DNA of 64,000 nt from an uncultured Anaerolineae bacterium (GCA_934216615.1 CAKQCB010000009.1:66618-130617); one strand, 5' to 3'. Shown: positions 7,815 to 17,874, counted from the first letter of the stretch. Program-made: numbers and translations. Notes: a model not told the origin generated them from the letters alone.

Positions 7815-9482
7815 ATGAGTCAAAAAACACTACGAATCATCCCCCTTGGTGGCTTGGGTGAAATCGGCAAAAATATGTCAGTCATTGAAATGGGAAATGA
7901 TGCCATTATCATTGACACTGGTGTGATGTTCCCCGCAAATGATATGTTAGGGGTAGACCTCATCATTCCCGATTTCCGCTACCTCGTTGAACGCGTTGAG
8001 CGTAAAGACCTCAAAATTCACGGGATTTTATACACACACGGGCACGAAGATCATATTGGTGCGGTGAGCTATGTCGTGAATGAACTGCGCGGGGTGCCTC
8101 TTTTTGCCACGCCTTTAGCGGCGGCGCTCTTAGAAGTCAAACTGCGCGACGCGAAATTATTCAATGAGACGGTCATCAATATTTTCAAACCCGGCGATAC
8201 GATTCAAGCAGGGCCTTTTAAAGTTGATAGTTTCCACGTCACCCACAGCATCCCTGACTGTGTGGGTTTTGGTATTCACACGCCTTATGGCATCATCGTC
8301 CATAGTGGGGATTATAAATTCGATAACACCCCTATCGACGGTAAAAAACCGGATTACGCAAAACTTGGTGAACTTTCCCAAAAAGGCGTTTTACTCTTGA
8401 TGGGTGACAGCACCAACTCGGAAAAACCGGGCTGGACGCAATCCGAAATTGTAGTGAACCAAGCATTCGATGATATATTCCGCCAGTCTAAAAACCGCAT
8501 CATCGTCGCGACATTTGCTTCACATGTATCCCGTATTCAGCAGGTGGCCGACCTCGCCCAGCGCTATGGTCGTAAACTTGCGATTGCGGGTCACAGTATG
8601 ACGGAAAACGTCAAGACGACGATGAAACTGGGACTGCTCAAAATTGCCGACGATGTTCTGGTTGATCTCTCCAAGATCAACAGCATCGAACCGCAGAACC
8701 TCGTCATTATGGCGACGGGTTCACAAGGAGAGCCTTCCGCAGTTTTAGGACGACTTGCAACGGGACAGCATCGCAGTTTAGATGTGATGTCGGGTGATAC
8801 AATCGTCATTTCTGCGCATACGATTCCGGGGAATGAAGAGATGGTGAGCCGTACCATCAACCGCCTCTTACAACGCGGTGCGGAAGTCATCTACGATCCC
8901 ATCATGCCTGTTCACGTTTCTGGACACGCTTCACAAGAAGAAATGAAGATGCTCATCAACTTATTGAACCCGCGCTTCTTCATGCCGGTTCACGGTGAAC
9001 TACGCCAGTTACGTTCCCATGCGCGCTTAGCGCAACAAGCAGGGATTTCCAGCGACCGTATTTTTGTGGTCGAAAACGGGACGGTTCTAGAAGCCGATAA
9101 ATACGGCGTGCGCGTAGGCGAACGTATCCCCGGTGGCTATGTCTTCGTGGATGGCAGTGGCGTAGGCGATATTGGCAAAGCCGTGATCCGTGACCGTGAA
9201 GTTTTAGCGCGTGACGGGTTCATGTTGGTGGTGGTCAATGTCGATCAATACACTGGGGAACTTCTCAGCGAGCCAGAAATTATCTCGCGCGGGTTTGTTT
9301 ATCTGCGCGACGCGAACGAACTGCTCACCCACGTCAAAGCGACAGTCAGCGACGTGCTTGAACAAACCCGTCAATCGCGCAACGGCAAACGGCGCGAACG
9401 GGTACAAGATGCCTTAAGCCGTATGCTCTATAATGAAACCAAACGTCGGCCGATGGTTTTCACCGTCATCAACGAACAATAA
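7815..9482 (+). CDS. rnj: Ribonuclease J
   Basis: Metallo-beta-lactamase/beta-CASP ribonuclease with endo- and 5'-to-3' exonuclease activity in mRNA decay and rRNA maturation. It begins MSQKTLRIIPLGGLGEIGKN, a standard RNase J opening. The zinc motif HGHEDHIG is at residues 75-82. Further ligand segments are VTHSIPDCVGF, HSGDYKFD, the beta-CASP GDSTNSEKPG, FASHVSR, SGHASQEEM and PVHGELRQL. The 555-residue length matches the family. It is transcribed alone from the promoter at 7521 with a long leader, and followed by a hairpin at 9495-9535. Confidence 0.96.
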   Translation: MSQKTLRIIPLGGLGEIGKNMSVIEMGNDAIIIDTGVMFPANDMLGVDLIIPDFRYLVERVERKDLKIHGILYTHGHEDHIGAVSYVVNELRGVPLFATPLAAALLEVKLRDAKLFNETVINIFKPGDTIQAGPFKVDSFHVTHSIPDCVGFGIHTPYGIIVHSGDYKFDNTPIDGKKPDYAKLGELSQKGVLLLMGDSTNSEKPGWTQSEIVVNQAFDDIFRQSKNRIIVATFASHVSRIQQVADLAQRYGRKLAIAGHSMTENVKTTMKLGLLKIADDVLVDLSKINSIEPQNLVIMATGSQGEPSAVLGRLATGQHRSLDVMSGDTIVISAHTIPGNEEMVSRTINRLLQRGAEVIYDPIMPVHVSGHASQEEMKMLINLLNPRFFMPVHGELRQLRSHARLAQQAGISSDRIFVVENGTVLEADKYGVRVGERIPGGYVFVDGSGVGDIGKAVIRDREVLARDGFMLVVVNVDQYTGELLSEPEIISRGFVYLRDANELLTHVKATVSDVLEQTRQSRNGKRRERVQDALSRMLYNETKRRPMVFTVINEQ

Positions 9483-9494
9483 TTTCACCTCAAC

Positions 9495-9535
9495 TTGTCA
9501 TCCCTGTTTTTTTGAGAGAGAAAACAGGATGACAA
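9495..9535 (+). terminator. Stem-loop after RNase J gene
   Basis: TTGTCATCC-TGTTTT (9495-9510, with one extra C) pairs with AAAACAGGATGACAA (9521-9535) around a loop of about 10 nt. The stem is long, but no U-run follows. It may be a weak terminator or an mRNA 3'-end stabiliser. Confidence 0.55.
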
Positions 9536-9677
9536 CGCTTCTTCATCTCCATTTAGGCAAAATTACTGGTTAGGTTTTCAGGTTTTACAATGTACTTCGG
9601 ACAAGATGGTATGTTACCATTTCGCCGAAACTGGGCATTGAATCCCTATAGTTATATTGGCCCGAAGGCAGATTGTT

Positions 9678-12356
9678 ATGAAACAGACAACAGAAATTAA
9701 TAACGAAGACCCTATTGCACAGTTACGTAGCGACATCCGTTATTTAGGGAATATATTAGGTCAGGTGATTCAAGCACAGCATGGGGTTGAGGCCTTTGAG
9801 CTTGAAGAAACCGTCCGTTCGTATGCAAAAGCCCGCCGTAATGGAGATAAAGAAGCATCTGAAGCGCTCAAGAATTTAATCGACGCGCTTGATCTGAATT
9901 CAATCCGTGTGCTGGTCAAAGCCTTCAGTAACTATTTCCAACTCATCAACATTGCAGAAGATCAACATCGGGTTCGTGTTTTACGAAGCCGTGAGCACGA
10001 AGGACGCATTGATGAATCGATTGAAGAAGCGATTCAAACCTTGCAACAACAAGGCGTATCGGCCGATGAAATACAGTCGATCTTAGAACAGGTTCGCGTC
10101 AATCTGGTGATGACAGCGCACCCTTCAGAAGCGAAACGCAAAGTCATCCTCATCAAATTACGCCATATTGCAACGATGATGGCACGACGCGAGTATGGGC
10201 AGTTGGTCCCGCGCGAAGAACGTTTATTAGAACACGAATTAGAAGAAGAAATAGAAGAACTTTGGCAGACGCGCCCAACCCGATCTTCCCGCCCGACCGT
10301 ATTGGATGAAGTCGATTACGGAACGTACTTCATCACCTCTGGCATCATGGAAGATTTAGTCGCGATCTATGATGACCTGTTTTATGCCCTGACGAAAATT
10401 TACCCCGACAAAAAATGGGATATCCCCACCATCCTGCGCTATTCCTCGTGGATTGGTGGCGACCGTGACGGCAACCCGAATGTCACCGCAGACATGACCT
10501 TAGAAACGCTCAAAGCACAGCGCAACGCGGCGCGGACTTACTATCTCCAACAGTTAGACTTTCTGAGTGAACACCTCACTCAATCTACCCATGAAGTTCC
10601 CGTCTCGAAGGCGGTTTATGATTACCTGCAAGTTGAAAATTTTCCCACGCGCGGGAATGATGAAATCTACCGATTGGTGATTCAATCCATCCACGACAAA
10701 CTACAAGCCGATGCGTATAAAACAGGCGTGGAACTTGCGGACGATTTACGGCTGATCAAAGAGAGCTTAAGCCAAAACAAAGGGATTGCAGTCGCTGAAG
10801 GTGAAATCGAACAACTCATCCGCCAAGTGGATTTGTTCGGCCTGCATCTTGTCCCGCTCGACATCCGCGAAGATGCCCGCCTGCACCGCGAAGCCATCGC
10901 TGAAATCTTCTCGACTTACGGTTATAAAGACGCTTACAACGACATTGATGAAGCGCGCAAACAAGCGCTGTTGACGGAAGAAATCAATTATCTTCGTCCG
11001 TTATTCCCCATCGAACCGAATTTTTCTGAAGTCACGAACCGTGTCATTTCAACGTGGCGTATGATCGCCCAAGCGCATCGTAAATATGGCGCACAGGTGA
11101 TCCAAACCGCGATTGCCAGCATGAGCACGTCCGCCAGCGACATCTTGATCATGCTGTTATTTGCGCGTGAAGTCGGCGTCGCGCAAGACATCGACATTGT
11201 GCCCTTATTTGAGACGATTGATGACCTTCACGCTGCCCCTCATGTAATGCGTGAACTATTCCAAAACGCAGAATACCGCAAACAACTTGACCTCAGAAAC
11301 AACCGTCAACAAATCATGTTGGGGTATTCCGACAGCAATAAGGATGGCGGGTATATCGCCTCAAATTGGGGACTGTACGAAGCGCAAGAATCACTCGCAA
11401 AAGTCTGTGCTGAATTTGGCGTTGAGTTAGAACTCTTTCACGGACGCGGTGGAAGCATCGGGCGGGGGGGTGGCCCCACCAACACGGCAATCTTGTCACA
11501 ACCCCCGGGCGTGCTCACAGGCCCGATCAAGATCACCGAACAAGGCGAAGTCATCGCCTATCGCTACAGCAACGCGAATATTGCTCAACGGCATTTGAAC
11601 CAAGTCTTAAATGCTGTTTTGCTCACCGTCGGCGGTGCGAATAAAACGACTGTGCGCACTGAGTGGTTAGAGGCAATGCAAAAGCTGTCTGATGAGGGCG
11701 CAAAAGCCTATCGCGCGTTCGTTTACGAAACCCCGGGCTTCATTGAGTATTGGCAACAAGCTACGCCGATTAACGAACTGGCTCACATGCCGATGGGAAG
11801 TCGCCCTGCCAAACGAAGCAAAGGCGGTTTTGAGTCGATTCGCGCCATCCCGTGGATGTTCTCGTGGATGCAGAGCCGTGCCATCATTCCAAGCTGGTTT
11901 GGGGTGGGGACAGCGCTCAATCAATTACGAGAAGCACAAGGCGTTGAGTTATTGAAGACCATGTATAAAGAGTGGTCATTTTTCAAAGCGCTTATACAGA
12001 ACTTGGAGCTAGACCTCGCCAAAGCAGATATGGAAATTGCCGAGATGTACGCTTCGTTAGTCAAAGAAGCGGATTTGAGAGAAAAAATCTTCTCGCGCAT
12101 GAAAGAAGAACATGCCCTTGCCAAACAACGGGTCTTAGAAATCATCGGCGACAACGACTTGCTAGATAGAACCCCGACCATGAAACGGTTGATCGAGCGT
12201 CGTAACCCGTATGTAGACCCGCTCAACTTCATCCAAATTTCCCTGCTCCGCAAAGTCCGTGAACTCACAGTTGGCACAGATGCTTATGAAGAGATGATCG
12301 ACGTTGTACTGGCGACCATCAACGGCATCGCCGCAGGTATGAAAACGACAGGCTAG
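9678..12356 (+). CDS. ppc: Phosphoenolpyruvate carboxylase
   Basis: Carboxylates PEP to oxaloacetate, an anaplerotic reaction. Signature segments run in order. VMTAHPSEAKRKV carries the catalytic His near residue 148, with Ser where most enzymes have Thr. GGDRDGNPNVTADMT follows, then VPLFETIDDL, MLGYSDSNKDGGY, FHGRGGSIGRGGGPTN, and AIPWMFSWMQSRAIIPSWFG. The C-terminus, TINGIAAGMKTTG, is the usual ending. I start at ATG 9678, preceded by AAGG nine bases upstream; an in-frame TTG at 9657 would add seven residues. The product has 892 residues, normal for the family. The catalytic set looks complete. It probably has its own promoter in the gap after RNase J, but none is obvious. Confidence 0.96.
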   Translation: MKQTTEINNEDPIAQLRSDIRYLGNILGQVIQAQHGVEAFELEETVRSYAKARRNGDKEASEALKNLIDALDLNSIRVLVKAFSNYFQLINIAEDQHRVRVLRSREHEGRIDESIEEAIQTLQQQGVSADEIQSILEQVRVNLVMTAHPSEAKRKVILIKLRHIATMMARREYGQLVPREERLLEHELEEEIEELWQTRPTRSSRPTVLDEVDYGTYFITSGIMEDLVAIYDDLFYALTKIYPDKKWDIPTILRYSSWIGGDRDGNPNVTADMTLETLKAQRNAARTYYLQQLDFLSEHLTQSTHEVPVSKAVYDYLQVENFPTRGNDEIYRLVIQSIHDKLQADAYKTGVELADDLRLIKESLSQNKGIAVAEGEIEQLIRQVDLFGLHLVPLDIREDARLHREAIAEIFSTYGYKDAYNDIDEARKQALLTEEINYLRPLFPIEPNFSEVTNRVISTWRMIAQAHRKYGAQVIQTAIASMSTSASDILIMLLFAREVGVAQDIDIVPLFETIDDLHAAPHVMRELFQNAEYRKQLDLRNNRQQIMLGYSDSNKDGGYIASNWGLYEAQESLAKVCAEFGVELELFHGRGGSIGRGGGPTNTAILSQPPGVLTGPIKITEQGEVIAYRYSNANIAQRHLNQVLNAVLLTVGGANKTTVRTEWLEAMQKLSDEGAKAYRAFVYETPGFIEYWQQATPINELAHMPMGSRPAKRSKGGFESIRAIPWMFSWMQSRAIIPSWFGVGTALNQLREAQGVELLKTMYKEWSFFKALIQNLELDLAKADMEIAEMYASLVKEADLREKIFSRMKEEHALAKQRVLEIIGDNDLLDRTPTMKRLIERRNPYVDPLNFIQISLLRKVRELTVGTDAYEEMIDVVLATINGIAAGMKTTG

Positions 12357-12423
12357 AACCTTTGTTGACTAGAATGGGTATTTTATGGTGTATCAAGCGC
12401 ATATCTACCCAAAAGGGAAAAAG

Positions 12424-13917
12424 ATGATTTCAAAATTGCGTTACGCAATCAGTACGGGTTTGATCTTATTGAGTGTATCGACATTTTCAGTGTTTGCTCA
12501 AGAACCCGGCGCTGAAGGGATTGGAGACAGCCTTTACCCCACCCTCGGCAACGGCGGGTATGATGTTCTGCATTATTATGTTGACCTCGACATTGATATG
12601 CAGAGACAAAGTGTGGTGGGCATCACCACCATTGAAGCGACCAGCACACAAGCGTTATCGTCTTTTAACCTCGACTTTTCAAATCGCGGTTTGACCGTTA
12701 CTTCGGTGCTGGTTGACCGCACGCCCGCCAGCTTTGACCATCTCCGCAATGAATTGATCATCACGCCTACTTCCCCCCTCGACGCTGAAGCTGATTTTGT
12801 GGTGGTGGTTGAATATCGTGGGCAACCCAGAGCAGAACGGCATCCACTTTTAGGGGACAACGGATGGATTTCAGAGCGTAATTATCTGTTTGTTGCGGGT
12901 GAACCTGTCAGCGCGTTGACGTGGTTCCCAGTCAATGAGCACCCCTTAGACAAAGCGACCTATACATTTGAGATCACCGTCCCCGAAGATTATATTGCCG
13001 TCGCTAATGGGATATTGACCGATACTGTGACCGAAGCGGGATCGACCACCTTCATCTATGATATGGCCTACCCAATGGCGAGTTATCTCACCACACTTGG
13101 GGTAGACCGTTTCGCCATCCAAACGGAAACGCTCGACAATGGCATTGTAATTCGTAACGTCTTTCCCGAAAGCTACGCGGAAACCGGTGAGAGAATGTTC
13201 GGCGCTCAAGCGGAAATGATCACCGTTTTTTCAGAATTATTTGGGCCGTACCCCTTTGAGATTTACGGCGCGCTCGTCGTTCAATCCAGCCTCGGTTTTG
13301 CGCTCGAAACCCAAACCTTGTCCATTTTTGGGTTAGATGTGTTATATGGCCCTGCGGGTTCCAGCGACACCGTGATTGCCCATGAGCTTGCTCATCAATG
13401 GTTCGGCAACAGCGTTTCTGTGGATGACTGGAGCAACATTTGGCTCAATGAAGGATTCGCCACTTATGCATCTTGGCTGTGGTTTGAAGCCAGCGTTGGC
13501 CCCGAAGAACTCGATACGCTTGTGCGTGACAGCTACGCTTTTATGAGTGGCTCAGCATTCCTTGATGAAGGCTATTCAGAACAAGAAGCCCGCGACATCA
13601 TCGAAAGCAGTTTTGTTCCGCCGGGCGCGCCCCCGCCTGAAGAATTGTTCAATATCGCCGTTTACGAACGTGGCGCGCTCACGCTTCATGCTCTGCGTTT
13701 AGAAATTGGGGATGATGCGTTCTTCGAACTGATCCGCACCTATTATGCACAGTATGCCAACAGCAACGCCTCAATCAGCGATTTTATTGAGCTGGCGCAA
13801 GACATCAGCGGGATGAATTTAGAACGCTTCTTTGACACGTGGCTGTATGACGTTTACATGCCCGCTATTCCTTCAATGGGCTTAACCAACCCCTTCAAGG
13901 GTGGTCAACTAAACTAA
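12424..13917 (+). CDS. Exported M1-family zinc aminopeptidase-like protein
   Basis: Gluzincin peptidase, probably acting outside the cytoplasmic membrane. A signal peptide (about residues 1-26, hydrophobic core LILLSVSTFSVFAQ) precedes the N-terminal beta domain. The catalytic motif HELAHQWFG carries His320 and His324 as zinc ligands and Glu321 as catalytic base. WLNEGFATY supplies the third ligand, Glu343. The substrate-binding GAMEN motif is replaced by FALETQT, a variant also seen in bacterial relatives. The protein is about 497 residues, shorter than classical PepN because it lacks the C-terminal helical domain. ATG 12424, preceded by AGGGA, fits the signal peptide better than ATG 12385. 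A strong terminator follows. Confidence 0.9.
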   Translation: MISKLRYAISTGLILLSVSTFSVFAQEPGAEGIGDSLYPTLGNGGYDVLHYYVDLDIDMQRQSVVGITTIEATSTQALSSFNLDFSNRGLTVTSVLVDRTPASFDHLRNELIITPTSPLDAEADFVVVVEYRGQPRAERHPLLGDNGWISERNYLFVAGEPVSALTWFPVNEHPLDKATYTFEITVPEDYIAVANGILTDTVTEAGSTTFIYDMAYPMASYLTTLGVDRFAIQTETLDNGIVIRNVFPESYAETGERMFGAQAEMITVFSELFGPYPFEIYGALVVQSSLGFALETQTLSIFGLDVLYGPAGSSDTVIAHELAHQWFGNSVSVDDWSNIWLNEGFATYASWLWFEASVGPEELDTLVRDSYAFMSGSAFLDEGYSEQEARDIIESSFVPPGAPPPEELFNIAVYERGALTLHALRLEIGDDAFFELIRTYYAQYANSNASISDFIELAQDISGMNLERFFDTWLYDVYMPAIPSMGLTNPFKGGQLN

Positions 13918-13940
13918 GCTTCAGCATACTGCTCGACAAT

Positions 13941-13978
13941 AAAAACGAATTGATTGAAGTCAATTCGTTTTTATTTTC
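13941..13978 (+). terminator. Rho-independent terminator after M1 peptidase gene
   Basis: Perfect 13-bp stem AAAAACGAATTGA / TCAATTCGTTTTT (13941-13953 and 13960-13972) with a six-base loop, followed by ATTTTCTT. Confidence 0.88.
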
Positions 13979-14111
13979 TTTACAGAGCGCTCATTTTATA
14001 AAAACTTGCAAAAAAAATTATCCAAGCCCATAAAATTTACAACCCTTTTTAAATGCCATATCGACTTACTCATCATTAACCGTCGATTTTAGTTTCAATA
14101 AAGGCATTCTC

Positions 14112-15350
14112 ATGAAAACTCGTTTGTTACTTCTCAGCAGTATTTTCGCCCTCAGCGTTGCGTTGGCATCAACGCCAAACAGCACCTCTGCACAATCCAC
14201 TTGTGGAATTCCGGGTGGCCCGTTATGTACCAGCACCCCCCAACCCACAACTCCCGCCGATGATGCCGATGGCGATGGCACAGCCGACTGGGCAGATCAA
14301 TGCCCCACACAAAGCGGGCATGCCGCTAACTTCGGGTGTCCTGAAACTGCACAAGTGACCGAAGAAGCCGTGATCGCAATTCCTGCGCCTGTTTTTCCAG
14401 CCAGTGAACTCTGCCTCGTCGCATCGAATCAAAATGTGAACATTCGTGAATATGCGAGCACACATGCCGACGTTGTCGATGTATTACAAGCGAACCAAAC
14501 CATCATGGCTATCTTCAAAGTCTTGAATTCAGACTATGAAACTTGGTACCGTGTTGAAAACGGCTATATCTTCAGCGGCGCCGTGAGCACTAACGGCAAT
14601 TGCCAAACCAAAATCCCTACCATTGATACGTTATCAGCAGGGGTTGATGCAGTGTTCCCACCCTCATTCTTCGATTTTGTGAATGCAGAATCTCCCGATG
14701 AAGATGCGCTCGTCATCCAATTAGAAGATGTGTTGATCTCAAGCTATCAAATCGAAAGAAGCGAAGCACCATTCATCAATATTTTGGTCGGTCGTACGCC
14801 CACCTGCCCAACAGGATTAATCCCTGAATGTATGATCCTCAGCTTGGTGATTCAACCTAACCCTGCAATTTGTGAATCCCCAACGCTCATTGATCGGTTC
14901 TCGCTCCCTGAACCTCAAGACCCTGATGATACAGGTTTATTACTCCCTGCCATTCAAAAAGTACGTGAAGCGGGTATAAGAATGGAATCCGGCATGATGC
15001 CTCAATTCGAAATCAGCGCGGGCGAAATGTTACCTCCCGTTGACCCATGCACGGTGTTGTTCCTGTACCCCAGCGAACAATCCACACAAGAAGATGATGG
15101 GTCTGTCGTGATGCACTTCGACGTCCTGCAAATCGTGCCCCCCATTGATCCCGAACCCATGCCAGAAATTGGGATTGCCCCCGAAGAAGGTGAAACTTCT
15201 GGACATTGCACCTCTGGCAGTGGGATTCACGGTTGCAGTGTGGATATTGGCCCCTTCAGCATTTCGGCATGGTGGGATGAAAGCGACGGCCCGCATGGTG
15301 CAGTGTGTTACAACAGCTCCAGCGGCGTCCAAACCTGCGTCCCCGAATAA
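14112..15350 (+). CDS. Secreted protein with thrombospondin type 3-like Ca-binding repeat and SH3b-like domain
   Basis: A 412-residue exported protein of unknown role. A clear signal peptide (MKTRLLLLSSIFALSVALA) ends near residue 28. Residues 50-75 contain DADGDGTADWADQCP, the Asp-rich calcium-binding type of a thrombospondin type 3 repeat. Residues about 98-160 begin CLVASNQNVNIREYAS, the form of a bacterial SH3 domain. The remainder carries many Cys pairs and Pro-rich acidic linkers and ends in a Cys/Gly/His-rich segment. It is monocistronic, between two strong terminators. A cell-surface or matrix role is plausible but unproved. Confidence 0.7.
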   Translation: MKTRLLLLSSIFALSVALASTPNSTSAQSTCGIPGGPLCTSTPQPTTPADDADGDGTADWADQCPTQSGHAANFGCPETAQVTEEAVIAIPAPVFPASELCLVASNQNVNIREYASTHADVVDVLQANQTIMAIFKVLNSDYETWYRVENGYIFSGAVSTNGNCQTKIPTIDTLSAGVDAVFPPSFFDFVNAESPDEDALVIQLEDVLISSYQIERSEAPFINILVGRTPTCPTGLIPECMILSLVIQPNPAICESPTLIDRFSLPEPQDPDDTGLLLPAIQKVREAGIRMESGMMPQFEISAGEMLPPVDPCTVLFLYPSEQSTQEDDGSVVMHFDVLQIVPPIDPEPMPEIGIAPEEGETSGHCTSGSGIHGCSVDIGPFSISAWWDESDGPHGAVCYNSSSGVQTCVPE

Positions 15351-15372
15351 TCTCCATCTCCTCTAACGTCAT

Positions 15373-15410
15373 AAAAACTGAGTGTCAAATAAGACACTCA
15401 GTTTTTATTT
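15373..15410 (+). terminator. Rho-independent terminator after secreted protein gene
   Basis: Perfect 14-bp stem AAAAACTGAGTGTC / GACACTCAGTTTTT (15373-15386 and 15393-15406), six-base loop, then ATTT. Confidence 0.9.
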
Positions 15411-15491
15411 ACCAGTCCACCTCCTTGCATCTAGGTCAAATTCTGACTAGCATTGAAGCGAGCATGCCTTAGAGAAATGATGAAAATAACC

Positions 15492-16568
15492 ATGAAGATG
15501 ATTGACTTACGCAGTGATACAGTTTCACAACCCACTCCCGCCATGCGTGAAGCGATGGCAAATGCCGAAGTCGGCGACGATGTTTTTGGCGATGATCCCA
15601 CCGTCAATGAATTACAAGCGGTTGCCGCAGAAATGTTTGGCAAAGAAGCCGCCCTCTTTGTCGCCAGTGGGACGATGGGAAATTTAATTTCAGTCTTGAG
15701 TCATTGTGGACGCGGGGATGAAATGATTCTCGGCCGTCAAGCACATATCTTCCGCTATGAAGCCGGGGGCGCTGCCGCTTATGGCGGTGTACATCCGAAC
15801 CCGTTGGAAGTCAGCGATGCGGGCAGGTTGGACTTGAATCAGATCAAAGAGGCGATTCGCCCCATCAACGATCCACATACCCCACGCACGCGCTTGATCT
15901 GCTTAGAAAATACGCAGGGGTTTCGCTATGGGGTGGCCGTCCCCAAGAGCTATTTTTCTGAAGTCGCGCAGATCGCCCATGAAAACAACTTGGCGTTCCA
16001 TTTGGATGGCGCGCGAATTTTTAATGCGTCAACCGCATTAGGCACCACCGTCAAAGACTTGTGCGAAGATGTAGACAGCATCTCGGTATGTTTATCAAAG
16101 GGCTTGGTTGCGCCTGTCGGCAGCCTCATCGTCGGGTCGCGGGAATTCATCGCCAAGGCCCATCGCATCCGCAAGAGCTTAGGCGGTGGCATGCGACAAG
16201 CGGGGATTCTCGCCGCCGCAGGGCTGATCTCTCTACGCGAAATGACCCTTCGCTTAGATGAAGATCACGCCAACGCACGGATGTTAGCAGAAGGCCTTGC
16301 TCGTATTCCGTATGTCGAAATTGACTTGAACAAAGTTCATACTAATATGGTGTATTTCTCGCTCACAGAAGATTCACCACTGGGTTTACAAGAACTCTCA
16401 GATAAATTACGTAAAGAATATGCTATCCTGATGCGTCCCTATAATATGAAAGAGCGCATGTTCCGTTTGGTGACGCACTATTGGATCACCCCAGAGCATG
16501 TGACGTTGATTATCAATGCGGTTCGCCAATCGCTCGGCTTGTCGGAAGAAGTACCAGCGGCACCCTAA
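15492..16568 (+). CDS. ltaE: L-threonine aldolase (low-specificity type)
   Basis: PLP fold-type I enzyme cleaving L-threonine/L-allo-threonine to glycine and acetaldehyde. The opening [20 protein letters not shown] and the segment [16 protein letters not shown] are hallmarks of the family. VASGTMGNL binds the PLP phosphate, HLDGARIFN holds the pyridine-binding Asp, and [13 protein letters not shown] has the Schiff-base Lys. The length of about 359 residues is usual. The start is uncertain: in-frame ATGs lie at 15477, 15480, 15492 and 15498, and none has a good Shine-Dalgarno site. Homology of the opening favours 15492 or 15498. Beta-eliminating lyase relatives are an alternative, but the motifs fit threonine aldolase best. 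Confidence 0.9.
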   Translation: MKMIDLRSDTVSQPTPAMREAMANAEVGDDVFGDDPTVNELQAVAAEMFGKEAALFVASGTMGNLISVLSHCGRGDEMILGRQAHIFRYEAGGAAAYGGVHPNPLEVSDAGRLDLNQIKEAIRPINDPHTPRTRLICLENTQGFRYGVAVPKSYFSEVAQIAHENNLAFHLDGARIFNASTALGTTVKDLCEDVDSISVCLSKGLVAPVGSLIVGSREFIAKAHRIRKSLGGGMRQAGILAAAGLISLREMTLRLDEDHANARMLAEGLARIPYVEIDLNKVHTNMVYFSLTEDSPLGLQELSDKLRKEYAILMRPYNMKERMFRLVTHYWITPEHVTLIINAVRQSLGLSEEVPAAP

Positions 16569-16639
16569 TCTACTATCTTTCATTCCCCAGTCTGGTGGCA
16601 AACACGAAACTGGGGAGTGCTTCTTAGAAGGATCAGCTT

Positions 16640-17401
16640 TTGCAAAACGACTATCCCTACTCAGAACCTTATGACGATGAACTCGACGATTACGACGACG
16701 AGGAAGAAGATTATATAGACGAAGGAGAGGATGAAACTTATATCGCGCCACCAGTGCGGGTTTCACCTTTACAACGTCCTTCCTACACCGACCCAACATT
16801 TGTTTATATCATCGGCCTCGCGCTCGTCTTGGGGCTTGCCCCGCTCACCCCCGCAAACACAGATTGGCGATATGCCCTCGCATGGGGGTTATTAGGTGGG
16901 TTCAGCGTCTATACATGGTTACTAGGGCGCATGGAACGGATTGAGAAAGAGAACAGTCAAGATTTACTATGGGGGATCGTATTCGGCATTATCTTGGGTA
17001 CCCCACTTTTGTTTGTCGGTGGAAACCCGTTACAAACAACCGTTCAGCTCATGTTCCGCACCAACATCGAAGGGCAGTTACTGCCCCTGCCCCCGGCAAC
17101 GGCCTTAATGTTATTGGTGTTTGTGATGCCCTTGGCAGAGACGTTATTTTTTCGCGGTTTGATGCAAGCGCATCGCCCGTTTTGGATGGTTGGAATCGCC
17201 GCAAGCATTTGGTCGGTTCTTCTGTTGTTCCCAACGCTGAATATTCGCGAGTTTCCATTCATCGCGGTGATATTAGGGATCGCGCTCATTATGATGAACA
17301 TGCTCTACAGCTATGTGCGTGCGCGTAATGGGTTAGCGGCAGCATGGTTATGTCAAATTGTGGTGAACTTGATCTTACTGTTCATCCCACGTTTAGGTTA
17401 A
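16640..17401 (+). CDS. CPBP/CAAX-protease-like membrane protein with eroded active site
   Basis: A 253-residue membrane protein. The N-terminal 35 residues are extremely acidic (Asp/Glu/Tyr runs). Six or so hydrophobic segments follow from residue 53. The C-terminal half resembles the CPBP intramembrane protease family: LAETLFFRGLMQA aligns with the EExxxR motif, but the second Glu is Thr. The His of the second motif is absent in ASIWSVLLLFP, and the third motif reads CQIVVN where HxxxN is expected. It may therefore be a non-proteolytic relative. The TTG start at 16640 is supported by AAGGA seven bases upstream. The next gene begins 16 nt downstream, so they are probably co-transcribed. Confidence 0.65.
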   Translation: MQNDYPYSEPYDDELDDYDDEEEDYIDEGEDETYIAPPVRVSPLQRPSYTDPTFVYIIGLALVLGLAPLTPANTDWRYALAWGLLGGFSVYTWLLGRMERIEKENSQDLLWGIVFGIILGTPLLFVGGNPLQTTVQLMFRTNIEGQLLPLPPATALMLLVFVMPLAETLFFRGLMQAHRPFWMVGIAASIWSVLLLFPTLNIREFPFIAVILGIALIMMNMLYSYVRARNGLAAAWLCQIVVNLILLFIPRLG

Positions 17402-17417
17402 AGACTGTGAGGTAAAC

Positions 17418-17801
17418 ATGTCTTGGAAAACTATTCTTCACAAGTTATGGGTGGGGTTCAAATTACGCTGCCCACATTGTGAAAAAGGACGTACATTTCA
17501 AGGCTTATTCAAAGCCAACCGTACCTGCGAGGCATGCGGGTATCATTTTGAAATCGAAGACGGGGAATCCGTCGGCGGAATGTATATCAATTTAGGGATT
17601 GCATCAATGACCTCTATTGGCGGGTTCTTTCTCGCCTTTCATGCCTTTGAAATCCCCTTTGAAGCGCATCTGTTATTTTGGGTGACCTATACCCTACTCT
17701 TTGTCATCCTTTTCTATCGCAACTCGCGCTCAATCTGGATGGCGATCACCTATCTTGCAGGGGGAAAAGAACGTCAAAACGCGGGCGTTCGGACGCTGTA
17801 A
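17418..17801 (+). CDS. DUF983 family protein
   Basis: A 127-residue protein with an N-terminal four-Cys zinc ribbon (LRCPHCEKG near residue 18, CEACGYHF near 38) and two hydrophobic segments near residues 55-75 and 82-100. The opening LWVGFKLRCPHCEKGRTFQGLFK is typical of DUF983. The biochemical role is unknown. ATG 17418 has GAGG at suitable spacing. It follows the CPBP-like gene closely and is ended by a terminator shared with the convergent mtaD gene. Confidence 0.85.
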   Translation: MSWKTILHKLWVGFKLRCPHCEKGRTFQGLFKANRTCEACGYHFEIEDGESVGGMYINLGIASMTSIGGFFLAFHAFEIPFEAHLLFWVTYTLLFVILFYRNSRSIWMAITYLAGGKERQNAGVRTL

Positions 17802-17825
17802 AACACAAAAAGTACGCTACATAAA

Positions 17826-17860
17826 AACATCGCTCTAGGTCTTAGAGCGATGTTTTTTTA
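17826..17860. terminator. Bidirectional terminator between DUF983 and mtaD genes
   Basis: A 12-bp stem AACATCGCTCTA / TAGAGCGATGTT (17826-17837 and 17843-17854) has T-runs on its 3' side and A-runs on its 5' side. It can serve both convergent transcripts. Confidence 0.88.
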
Positions 17861-17874
17861 TAAGCGTTTAGGTT

